From NCBI GenBank assembly GCA_019510435.1, contig JAEKKJ010000010.1, positions 406,431 to 470,430 of the forward strand: DNA of 64,000 bases. Reading direction: 5' to 3'. Both the position numbers and the translations under genes were made by a program. Origin of the DNA: Caulobacterales bacterium (GTDB lineage: Bacteria; Pseudomonadota; Alphaproteobacteria; Caulobacterales; Caulobacteraceae). Position 1 is the first letter of the stretch, and each line of letters opens with the position of its first letter. Below the pieces are notes generated by a model. That model searched no databases, was not told where the DNA came from, and saw only the letters and a list, made by a program, of their open reading frames with translations. Below are positions 56,117-64,000 of this stretch, piece by piece.

Positions 56117-56758
56117 TCAACCCGCGGTTTCGCCGGGTTTGCGCAGGCGCGGCGCCTTGAGCGTGAAGAGCGTTTTGTCGAGACCGGCGGTGCGCTCCAG
56201 GCCCACCAGTTGCACCCGCGTAACGTGTCCCTGGGCGTCGCTTACCGACCAGCCGGCGAGGGCCAGCGGCGTGTCGGTGAAGGTCAGGGTGATCTCACCG
56301 GCGGTCTGTTTCTTGCCGTCACGGGCGGTGATCGAGAAGCCGTCGGCCATGCGCGACACCCGTTGGACGGTCACGCCGCGGTCCAGCCGGATGGTCTTGG
56401 CCAGGAACAGGGACAGCGGGGTCGCCCCCAGCGGATACTGGTCGAAGGTCTTGAGGCGCGCGTCGTCGACCATCACCACATGGCCGTCCGAGACCACGGT
56501 CAGGCCCGAGGGCGGGTCGTAGGCGAAACGGGCCTTGCCGGGGCGCTTCAGATAGAGCTGGCCGGTGGTGGTGCGGCCGCGGGCGTCGGTCTGGGCGAAC
56601 TTCGCCTTGGCCTCGGTCAGGCCCTCCAGATAGGCGATCGCGCGGTCCACCAGCGCCTGGTCGTCGGCGGACAGTCCGCCCTGGGCCAGGGCGGGGCCGG
56701 CGAGCGCAGCTGCGGCCAGCGCCAGGGTCAGGGTGCGGCGGGTGATCGTGTCGGTCAT
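56117..56758 (-). CDS. lolA: outer-membrane lipoprotein carrier LolA-like
   Basis: The product has 213 residues with a signal peptide ending in AGPALAQ. The unclosed beta-barrel pattern AKFAQTDARGRTTTGQLYLKRPGKARFAYDPPSGLTVVSDGHVVMVDDARLKTFDQYPLGATPLSLFL is that of LolA. It carries lipoproteins from LolCDE to the outer membrane. ftsK lies upstream on the same strand with the RNase T2 gene between. Confidence 0.93.
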   Translation of the reverse strand: MTDTITRRTLTLALAAAALAGPALAQGGLSADDQALVDRAIAYLEGLTEAKAKFAQTDARGRTTTGQLYLKRPGKARFAYDPPSGLTVVSDGHVVMVDDARLKTFDQYPLGATPLSLFLAKTIRLDRGVTVQRVSRMADGFSITARDGKKQTAGEITLTFTDTPLALAGWSVSDAQGHVTRVQLVGLERTAGLDKTLFTLKAPRLRKPGETAG

Positions 56759-56840
56759 CGGGCGATCTTCGCATCCGGGCTGGGCGGCATTGGGGCGCGT
56801 GGCGAACGCTGGCGCTTGGGGAGAGTTCCTGGGCGGGTTC

Positions 56841-57557
56841 CTAGAAGCGACGGGTGGTGCTGGGCGTGAGGCCCAGGGCCTGGCTGTCCGGCGCGCCGTT
56901 GCCGCCCGGGCAGGCGGCGGGCCGGTAGGCGGTGTCGAAGCAGAGGCGGATCTCCGAGAAGGTCCCGTCGGCCTCGGCCGCCACATAGATGGCCTCCGGC
57001 CGCAGCCAGGCGTTGCGCGCCATGAAGGCGGCCCGCAGGTCCCCGGCCGTCAGCACCGGCCGCTTCTCGATATGCGGCAGGCGGATGCGGTCATAGAGCG
57101 CGGCGGCCTGGCGGAAATAGGCCGCCGGCGTGTCCCAGGCGCAGGCGCCGTGCGCGGCCCACTCGTGCTGCAGCAGCTTGGCCGAGGGCGTGCGGCAGTA
57201 CATCTCGCGCACCACGGCCGCAGGGATCGGGCCCACCGGGCGGCAGTAGCGCGGATAGGGCGGCGCGGCGCCATTCGGCCAGAGGCCGTGCAGGGCGAAG
57301 CCCTGCGGCCACGGCTCGGGGTCCAGTTCGGGGGCGAAGGCGGCCGTGTCGCCCTTGTGGCGGCGCCATTCGGGGGCCCAGGTGATGGCCAAGAGGTAGT
57401 AGGCGATGGGCACGCCGCGGACCACCTCGCCCGGCGGCGGGTCGTAGGCCGGGGCGGGGGCCAGGCCCTTCGGCGGATGGCAGGCCGGCGCGGCGGCCGC
57501 AGCCGTGGCGGCGCTGGCGATGGCGAGGGAACCGAGGAGGGGGGCGAGGGCCTTCAT
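56841..57557 (-). CDS. ribonuclease T2 family protein
   Basis: The product has 238 residues with an alanine-rich signal peptide (about 1-23). The two active-site segments are present: FALHGLWPN (His90) and HEWAAHGAC (Glu132, His136). Conserved cysteines lie around them. RNase T2 enzymes cut single-stranded RNA in the periplasm, for scavenging. It starts 83 bp upstream of lolA on the same strand. Confidence 0.93.
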   Translation of the reverse strand: MKALAPLLGSLAIASAATAAAAAPACHPPKGLAPAPAYDPPPGEVVRGVPIAYYLLAITWAPEWRRHKGDTAAFAPELDPEPWPQGFALHGLWPNGAAPPYPRYCRPVGPIPAAVVREMYCRTPSAKLLQHEWAAHGACAWDTPAAYFRQAAALYDRIRLPHIEKRPVLTAGDLRAAFMARNAWLRPEAIYVAAEADGTFSEIRLCFDTAYRPAACPGGNGAPDSQALGLTPSTTRRF

Positions 57558-57609
57558 GCCCCCATAGAGCGGTGGCGCGCCGCGCGGCGCAATCGTCTAG
57601 GCTGTTGGC

Positions 57610-57867
57610 ATGGGTGCGATCGAGGACCTGGAACGGCGGATGGCCGAAGCCGCGGCGGGCGGCGACTTCGAGACGGCCGCCCTGCTACGCGACGCCATCG
57701 CGCGCCTGAAGTCCGGCGAAAGCGCCCTGCGCGAACAGGTCCCCGGCAAGATGGGTCTGGGCTCCAGCCAGGAGCGGTATCTGGGCGCCGACCGGACGCG
57801 GGCCCTGCCGAAGAAGCCCGACCCCATGACGAGCGGCCACAAACCGGGCGGCCGACGCTCGCGCTAA
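57610..57867 (+). CDS. UVR-motif small protein
   Basis: The product has 85 residues. IEDLERRMAEAAAGGDFETAALLRDAIARLK is a UVR motif (the UvrB/UvrC interaction helix pair). The rest is basic and disordered. Such stand-alone UVR proteins are seen beside repair or stress genes; here a neighbour is ftsK, in convergent orientation (1-bp gap). Function unknown. Confidence 0.85.
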   Translation: MGAIEDLERRMAEAAAGGDFETAALLRDAIARLKSGESALREQVPGKMGLGSSQERYLGADRTRALPKKPDPMTSGHKPGGRRSR

Positions 57868-57868
57868 C

Positions 57869-60217
57869 TCAGGGCGCGGCGCTGACCAGGATCTCGCGCT
57901 TGCCGGCATGGTTGGCGGGGCCGACGACGCCCTCCTGCTCCATCCGTTCCATCAGCGAGGCGGCGCGGTTGTAGCCGATCTGCAGCCGGCGCTGGATGTA
58001 GCTGGTGGAGGCCTTGCCGTCGCGGGTGACCACGGCCACGGCCCGGTCGTAGAGGTCGTTGCCCTCGCTCTCGCCGCCGAAGCCCAGGTCGCCCTCTTCG
58101 CCATCCTCCTCGGGACTGGCGGTGACCTCCTCGAGGTAGCTGGGCGTGCCCTGGTCGCGCAGGAACTTGGCCACCGCCTCGACCTCGCCGTCGCTGACGA
58201 ACGGGCCGTGCAGACGGGTGATGCGCCCGCCGCCGGCCATGTAGAGCATGTCGCCCTGGCCCAGCAGCTGCTCGGCGCCCTGCTCGCCCAGGATGGTGCG
58301 GCTGTCGATCTTGGAGGTGACCTGGAAGCTGATCCGGGTGGGGAAGTTGGCCTTGATGGTGCCGGTGATCACGTCCACCGACGGGCGCTGGGTGGCCATG
58401 ATCAGGTGGATGCCGGCGGCCCGCGCCATCTGGGCCAGGCGCTGGACGGCGCCCTCGATGTCCTTGCCGGCCACCATCATCAGGTCGGCCACCTCGTCGA
58501 TGATCACGACCAGGTAGGGCATGGGCTCGGGGCGGATCTTCTCGCTCTCGTAGGTGGCGCGGCCGGCGTCGTCGAAGCCGGTCTGGACGGTGCGTTCGAA
58601 GTGCTCGCCCTTGCTGAGGGCCTCGCGGGCCCGCTCGTTGTAGGAGGCGATATTGCGCACGCCGATCTTGGACATGCGCCGGTAGCGATCCTCCATCTCG
58701 CGCACGGTCCACTTCAGGGCGACGATCGCCTTCTTCGGGTCGGTCACCACCGGCGCCAGCAGGTGCGGGATGCCGTCGTAGACGGAGAGCTCCAGCATCT
58801 TGGGGTCGATCATGATCAGCCGGCACTGCTCGGGCGGCAGGCGGTAGAGGATCGACAGGATCATGGCGTTGACGCCCACCGACTTGCCCGAGCCTGTGGT
58901 GCCGGCGATCAGCAGGTGGGGCATCTTGGCCAGGTCGGCGATGTAGGGCTCGCCGCCGATGGTCTCGCCCAGGGCGACGGGCACCACCTGGCCGCCGCGC
59001 TCGTACTCCGGCGCCGACAAGAGGTCGCGCAGGTAGACGGTCTCGCGGCGCTGGTTGGGCAGCTCGATGCCGATGGCGTTGCGGCCGGAGACCACCGAGA
59101 CGCGGGCGGAGGCCACGCTCATGGATCGGGCGATATCGTCGGCCAGGGCCACCACGCGGGCCGACTTCACGCCGGCGGCCGGCACCAGTTCGTAGAGGGT
59201 GACCACCGGGCCGGGGCGGATCTGGTCCACCTGGCCGCGCACGCCGAACTCGGCCAGCACGCTCTCCAGGAGCTGGGCGTTCTGGCGCAACGCCCCTTCG
59301 TCGAACTGGGCGGCGCGCGGCTTGGCCTTGGTGAGCATGGAGAGCTCGGGCAGCTGAAAGCCGGCCTCGCTGGCGAAGGCGAAGGTGCCTTGCGCCTCCT
59401 TCTGCTCGCGGACGCTCTCCTTGGAGAGGGCCTTGGGCGCCTTGACCTTCAGGGTCGGACCGTCGGCGGCGACGGGGAGCGGCTCCGGGTCCAGGGCGGT
59501 CTCGCCGATGACCGGCGCCTGCCCGCGCTTGCGGGCGACCTTGGCGGCGGCGGCCGGCTCCGGCACGGCGGCCTTGAGCTTCGGCCGCGGCGTCAGGGTG
59601 TGGGTGAGGCCATTGGCGAGGGCGCGCAGGTCCAGGCGGCTCAGGCCCAGGCCATAGCCGAAGGCGGCCACGCCGGCCGCGGTCAGGATGGCGCCGGCGA
59701 TGGGCATCGAGAGCGGCAGGCGGGCATAGGCGATGAGGCCGGAGAGGCCGCCCAGCAGGGCGTCGCCCCAGAAGCCGCCGAGGCCCTTGGCCAGCGGCCA
59801 GGCCGCCGGGGTGGGCGCCCAGGCCAGGGCGCCGGCCAGGGCCACGATCCCCAGGGCCCCGACCAGGGCGCGCAGGCGCAGGCGCAGTCGGCTGGCGTCC
59901 GGTTCCGGATCGGCCACCCGCGCCAGGCCGGCGACCACGAGCAGCAGGGCGGCCAGGCCCGCGGCGGCGCCGAGGGACTGCACCCCGATGTCGGCCAGCA
60001 CCGCGCCGCCGCCGCCCAGGGCGTTACCGGGCTCGGCCGAGCCGGCGGCGTTCAGGCTGGGGTCGGCGGCGTCATAGGTGGCGAAGGCGGCGGCGAGCGC
60101 GACGCCGAAGGCGGCGGTGACCCCGCCCCGCAGGCGCGCCGTCGCCGGATGCCGCCAGGCCAGGCCCACAATGTGGCCCGCCAGCTCCAGACCGGTCTTC
60201 CGCGCCACCCGCGCCAT
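57869..60217 (-). CDS. ftsK: DNA translocase FtsK
   Basis: The product has 782 residues: four membrane helices within about 25-185, a linker of 190-290, the motor domain with Walker [14 protein letters not shown] near 440 and Walker [12 protein letters not shown], and the C-terminal gamma winged helix ([30 protein letters not shown]). It pumps chromosome DNA through the closing septum and helps XerCD at dif. The start ATG 60217 fits the family. Confidence 0.97.
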   Translation of the reverse strand: MARVARKTGLELAGHIVGLAWRHPATARLRGGVTAAFGVALAAAFATYDAADPSLNAAGSAEPGNALGGGGAVLADIGVQSLGAAAGLAALLLVVAGLARVADPEPDASRLRLRLRALVGALGIVALAGALAWAPTPAAWPLAKGLGGFWGDALLGGLSGLIAYARLPLSMPIAGAILTAAGVAAFGYGLGLSRLDLRALANGLTHTLTPRPKLKAAVPEPAAAAKVARKRGQAPVIGETALDPEPLPVAADGPTLKVKAPKALSKESVREQKEAQGTFAFASEAGFQLPELSMLTKAKPRAAQFDEGALRQNAQLLESVLAEFGVRGQVDQIRPGPVVTLYELVPAAGVKSARVVALADDIARSMSVASARVSVVSGRNAIGIELPNQRRETVYLRDLLSAPEYERGGQVVPVALGETIGGEPYIADLAKMPHLLIAGTTGSGKSVGVNAMILSILYRLPPEQCRLIMIDPKMLELSVYDGIPHLLAPVVTDPKKAIVALKWTVREMEDRYRRMSKIGVRNIASYNERAREALSKGEHFERTVQTGFDDAGRATYESEKIRPEPMPYLVVIIDEVADLMMVAGKDIEGAVQRLAQMARAAGIHLIMATQRPSVDVITGTIKANFPTRISFQVTSKIDSRTILGEQGAEQLLGQGDMLYMAGGGRITRLHGPFVSDGEVEAVAKFLRDQGTPSYLEEVTASPEEDGEEGDLGFGGESEGNDLYDRAVAVVTRDGKASTSYIQRRLQIGYNRAASLMERMEQEGVVGPANHAGKREILVSAAP

Positions 60218-60324
60218 CGAACAACGCCTTCCGAATCCACGACTCCCCCCTGTTTGCGGCGGGGACCGTTAATCCGGCGTTTACCGTACCGGTCGGGCGC
60301 GCCGCGCCTGCGGCCGGCGTCGCA

Positions 60325-60400
60325 TTTTTGATCCGCGGAAAACGCGGAACGAGAGCGGGCAGGGCTTTCTGCGCCTTTCTGCGTCTTCCGCGGTTTGAAA
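60325..60400. repeat. iterated-unit imperfect hairpin upstream of ftsK
   Basis: Left arm around 60331-60350 (CCGCGGAAAACGCGGAAC) and right arm 60363-60392 (GCTTTCTGCGCCTTTCTGCGTCTTCCGCGG) share the unit CCGCGGAA/ACGCGGAA and its complement, with a third unit only on the right. Its structure is like the elements at 10222 and 50213. It lies in the divergent gap between ftsK and the next gene. Confidence 0.5.
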
Positions 60401-60482
60401 TTCGGAAGCCCGCCGGCTCGCCGCTGGCCTGCGACCGGATGTGGCTTTCGCGCGTGCGGCAAGCGCATTAGCTTTGTGGCCC

Positions 60483-60896
60483 ATGAACTGGTCCATGCCT
60501 CGTCCCGTGCTGCAGGTGGTCGCCGGCGTTCTCGGCGCGGTCTGGCTGGGGGCGTTCGCCTTCGCGGCGGTGACGGCGCAGGAGCGGGGCCGGCTGCCGG
60601 GCCAGCGGCTGGATGGCGTCACCGGCCAGCCGATCCAGGCCACCGAGGCCACGCCGCTCACCGACGAGCGGATCCAGGGCGCCGCTCAGCCGACCGAACT
60701 CTCCGACGAGGAGAAGGCCCGCCTGGACGAGGCGAAGGAGGCCAAGGAGGAGGCTGCGGCCGCCGCACGGGCGGAAGCGGCGGGCGTCCAACCGGCAGCG
60801 CCGGCTGCCGCCCCGGCCCAGCCGGCGGCTCCGTCCGACACGGCGCCGGCGGCGCAGCCCGCGGCCCCGCCCAAGCCGGAAGAACCGCCGTTCTGA
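60483..60896 (+). CDS. membrane-anchored Ala/Pro-rich hypothetical protein
   Basis: The product has 137 residues; ATG 60495 is an alternative start. One membrane segment lies near residues 8-30 (LQVVAGVLGAVWLGAFAFAAV). Then follows a charged helical part (DEEKARLDEAKEAKEEAAAAARAEAAG) and an Ala/Pro-rich tail. No family recognised. A single-pass periplasmic protein with a tail like that of cell-wall-crossing proteins is plausible. It ends in repeat element C. Confidence 0.55.
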   Translation: MNWSMPRPVLQVVAGVLGAVWLGAFAFAAVTAQERGRLPGQRLDGVTGQPIQATEATPLTDERIQGAAQPTELSDEEKARLDEAKEAKEEAAAAARAEAAGVQPAAPAAAPAQPAAPSDTAPAAQPAAPPKPEEPPF

Positions 60897-60898
60897 TG

Positions 60899-61030
60899 TC
60901 CCTCCCTTGATGGGGAGGGACAGATCGCGCAGCGATCAGGGTGAGGGAGCCTAGATCAAGCGCGGCGCCCGGTCGTGGCCGCCTCACCCTGGCGGCTGCG
61001 CCGCCTGTCCCTCCCCATCACGGGAGGGAG
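60899..61030. repeat. REP/BIME-like palindromic element C
   Basis: The same ends as A and B (TCCCTCCC-TTGATGGGGAGGGA ... CCCTCCCCATCACGGGAGGGA). The inner arms AGATCGCGCAGCGATCAGGG and CCTCACCCTGGCGGCTGCGCCGCC are those of element B in inverted order. It fills the convergent gap between the Ala/Pro-rich and dienelactone hydrolase genes. Confidence 0.85.
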
Positions 61031-61031
61031 A

Positions 61032-61892
61032 TCACACCCCGTGGGCCTTGAAGAAGGCCAGCATCTTGGCCCAGCCGTCGGCGGCGGCCTTGGGGTCGTA
61101 GCTGGGGCGGTAGTCGGCCAGGAAGCCGTGCTGGCTGTCGGGATAGACCACGATCTCTGAGCCGACCTTGCCCGCCGCCTTCAGCGCCGCGCGCATGGCC
61201 TCGATATCCGCGGCCGAGATGCCCTTGTCCTGGCCGCCGTAGAGGCCCAGCACCGGCGCATGCAGGTCCTTGACCAGGTCCACCGGCGCGGCCTGCGGGT
61301 AGGCGCCGGCCTTCAGCGGCCCGTACCAGGCCACCCCCGCCTTGAACTCGGGGAACCGCTCCGCGGCCAGCCACGTCTTGCCGCCGCCCCAGCAGAAGCC
61401 GGTGACGGCCAGGCGCTGCATGTCCGCATAGGGCTGGGCCTTCAGGAAATCGAGGGCGGCGCGGGTGTCGGCGGTGACCTGGGCGTCGGGCGTCGCCGCC
61501 ACGATCTTCATGATCGCCGGGAAGTCGGTGAGCTTGGACGGATCGCCCGCCCGCACGAAGAGGTCGGGCGCCAGGGCCACGTAGCCGGCCTTGGCCAGGC
61601 GGCGGCAGATGTCCTTGACCCACTCGTGCACGCCGAAGATTTCGGAATAGACGAACACCACCGGATGGCGGCCCTTGCCCTCGGGGCGGGCCAGGAAGCC
61701 GGGGATCTTGCGGTCGGCGGCGGCGATCTCGACCGTCTCGGTGACCAGGCCCTTGTCGTCGGTGTGGATCGGGTCGGCCTCGGCGGAGTAGGCAGCGACC
61801 GCATAGCCGCCGGCCAGCGCCAGGGCGATCGAGCGCCGGGTCAGATCCAGGTCGCCGGCCCAGTTGCCCTCGGGACGGGTGAGCGTGACCAT
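61032..61892 (-). CDS. dienelactone hydrolase family protein
   Basis: The product has 286 residues. An N-terminal LTRRSIALALAGGYAVAA looks like a Tat signal or anchor. The hydrolase triad is Cys167 (GFCWGGGK), Asp222 and His255, with Glu84 (YSEIFGVH). The classic enzyme opens dienelactone in chloroaromatic degradation; paralogs hydrolyse various esters. The stop is 1 base from repeat element C. Confidence 0.92.
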   Translation of the reverse strand: MVTLTRPEGNWAGDLDLTRRSIALALAGGYAVAAYSAEADPIHTDDKGLVTETVEIAAADRKIPGFLARPEGKGRHPVVFVYSEIFGVHEWVKDICRRLAKAGYVALAPDLFVRAGDPSKLTDFPAIMKIVAATPDAQVTADTRAALDFLKAQPYADMQRLAVTGFCWGGGKTWLAAERFPEFKAGVAWYGPLKAGAYPQAAPVDLVKDLHAPVLGLYGGQDKGISAADIEAMRAALKAAGKVGSEIVVYPDSQHGFLADYRPSYDPKAAADGWAKMLAFFKAHGV

Positions 61893-61978
61893 GTGTGCGT
61901 TCCCCTTGCAGCAGCGTGCGGCGGAGACTGGCCCTGAGGCCCGCGAAGAGTCAAAGCCCTGGCGGCGGCGGGGTCTCG

Positions 61979-62428
61979 GTGCGCCGGCTCACCGCGGGCG
62001 AACAGGCCTTCGCGGCCGAGCAGTTCGGAGCCGCCGTCGACGGCGCACGGGTGCGGATCCTCGCCCTGCCCCTGTGGCCGCGGGCCTTCGTGGCCGGAGC
62101 GTCGCTGATGGTGTGGCCCGCCCGCGCCCTGCGGCCGGACTTCGCCGGCCCGGGCGTCCCGCTGGCCGAACAGGCAGTGTTCATCCACGAGCTGACCCAC
62201 GTCTGGCAGGCGCAGAACGGGGTCAACCTGCTTTTGGCCAAGATCAAAGCGGGCGACGGGCCGGCGGCCTATGCCTACGATCTCACGGACGGGCGGGAGT
62301 TCCCCGAGATGAACATCGAGCAGCAGGCCATGGTGGTGGAGGACGCCTTCCGCCTCTCCAGGGGCGGCGCAGCGCCGCACCCGGCGGCGCTCTACGCGGC
62401 GCAACGCCGCCACTGGGCCGGAACTTGA
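61979..62428 (+). CDS. HExxH-motif protein next to dnaK
   Basis: The product has 149 residues from GTG 61979 (start uncertain; the frame is open from 61895). HELTHVWQ near residue 75 is a zinc-metalloprotease-like HExxH motif, followed by DLTDGREFPEMNIEQQAMVVEDAF. It resembles the small vgr-related proteins next to dnaK in Caulobacter. It is probably a DUF4157-like peptidase relic; activity is unproven. Confidence 0.65.
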   Translation: MRRLTAGEQAFAAEQFGAAVDGARVRILALPLWPRAFVAGASLMVWPARALRPDFAGPGVPLAEQAVFIHELTHVWQAQNGVNLLLAKIKAGDGPAAYAYDLTDGREFPEMNIEQQAMVVEDAFRLSRGGAAPHPAALYAAQRRHWAGT

Positions 62429-62461
62429 CGCCAAGTCCCTGCCAGGATTGGGGGCTTTGCC

Positions 62462-62489
62462 CTTGCGGCCCCCCCAATTTTCCCCATAT
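62462..62489 (+). promoter_or_regulatory. sigma-32 (heat-shock) promoter of dnaK
   Basis: CTTGCGG at 62462-62468 and CCCCATAT at 62482-62489 are separated by 14 bp, agreeing with the CTTGAAA-N13/14-CCCCATNT type promoter. It starts transcription about 130 bp before the dnaK ATG. No CIRCE element is seen next to it. Confidence 0.75.
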
Positions 62490-62625
62490 CGGCTCTCGAC
62501 GCCGGGTTCCGCCACGCGGGCCCGGCCGAGCATTTAATCGAACCGGGGGCGTCGCTTTTCCTCGGGCGCTTCACTAGAAGGCCCACCCGCGGCGTCCGCC
62601 AACAAGGAGCGAGCAAGCTTAGGCT

Positions 62626-64000
<1,375 letters not shown>

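Overview
The window is about 64 kb of very GC-rich DNA (roughly 70 percent by eye), almost fully coding, from an alphaproteobacterium. I place it in the Caulobacteraceae (Phenylobacterium/Caulobacter type) with good but not absolute confidence. The signs are the content and order of core genes (rdgB-hemW-rsmI-yraN, rph/hrcA-grpE, leuS-lptE-holA, dnaK next to a small HExxH protein), families I know mainly from that group (an NtrZ-like periplasmic protein, a CC0125/CC1285-type lipoprotein, a CnoX with a WCGPC site) and an alphaproteobacterial sigma-32 promoter before dnaK. All family names come from reading the sequence and from memory; no search was run.

Layout. 1-9010 is one long minus-strand run: rdgB, hemW, rsmI, yraN, a SirB1-like protein, an AlgI-type MBOAT O-acyltransferase, an AlgJ-type SGNH protein with a C-terminal RTX repeat domain, gshB and a truncated yifB/comM. 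9197-10211 holds a 35-residue peptide gene, a DUF2975 membrane protein and its XRE regulator. 10608-14676 holds rph, hrcA, grpE, dnaN and a small unknown gene. 14931-18681 is mixed: a lipase-like hydrolase, a secreted TonB-C/DUF2059-like protein flanked by 21-bp direct repeats, a zinc-finger protein and a lone ABC ATPase. 18818-28906 holds a GNAT, mutS, an EmrAB-TetR efflux operon, ubiH, a Trm112-like protein, a LON-domain protein and cnoX. 28988-34633 holds a ProXp-ala editing protein, DUF6065, tRNA-Gly, an FkbM methyltransferase, an acidic protein, an animal-type haem peroxidase and an outer-membrane protein. 34683-40288 holds an SH3 protein plus an orthocaspase-Sel1 protein and a hybrid histidine kinase. 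40310-54198 is mostly housekeeping (lipoprotein, MAPEG, KTSC, argG, kup, SDR, holA, lptE, leuS, DUF3576, NtrZ-like, ThiE-like, YggS, L,D-transpeptidase, response regulator). 54249-64000 holds a PIN toxin pair, xth, lolA, an RNase T2, a UVR-motif protein, ftsK, a dienelactone hydrolase, the HExxH protein and the 5' part of dnaK.

How it fits together. Replication and repair (dnaN, holA, mutS, xth, ftsK), protein quality control (hrcA, grpE, dnaK, cnoX, LON-domain protein) and the envelope (lptE, lolA, L,D-transpeptidase, AlgI/AlgJ, lipoproteins) dominate. The most unusual parts are the AlgJ-RTX fusion, the orthocaspase/SH3 pair, the PIN toxin with an unconventional partner, and a layer of palindromic intergenic elements. 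Every convergent gene gap longer than 100 bp in the window (six of six) is filled by such an element, and several share arms built from short, imperfectly iterated units.
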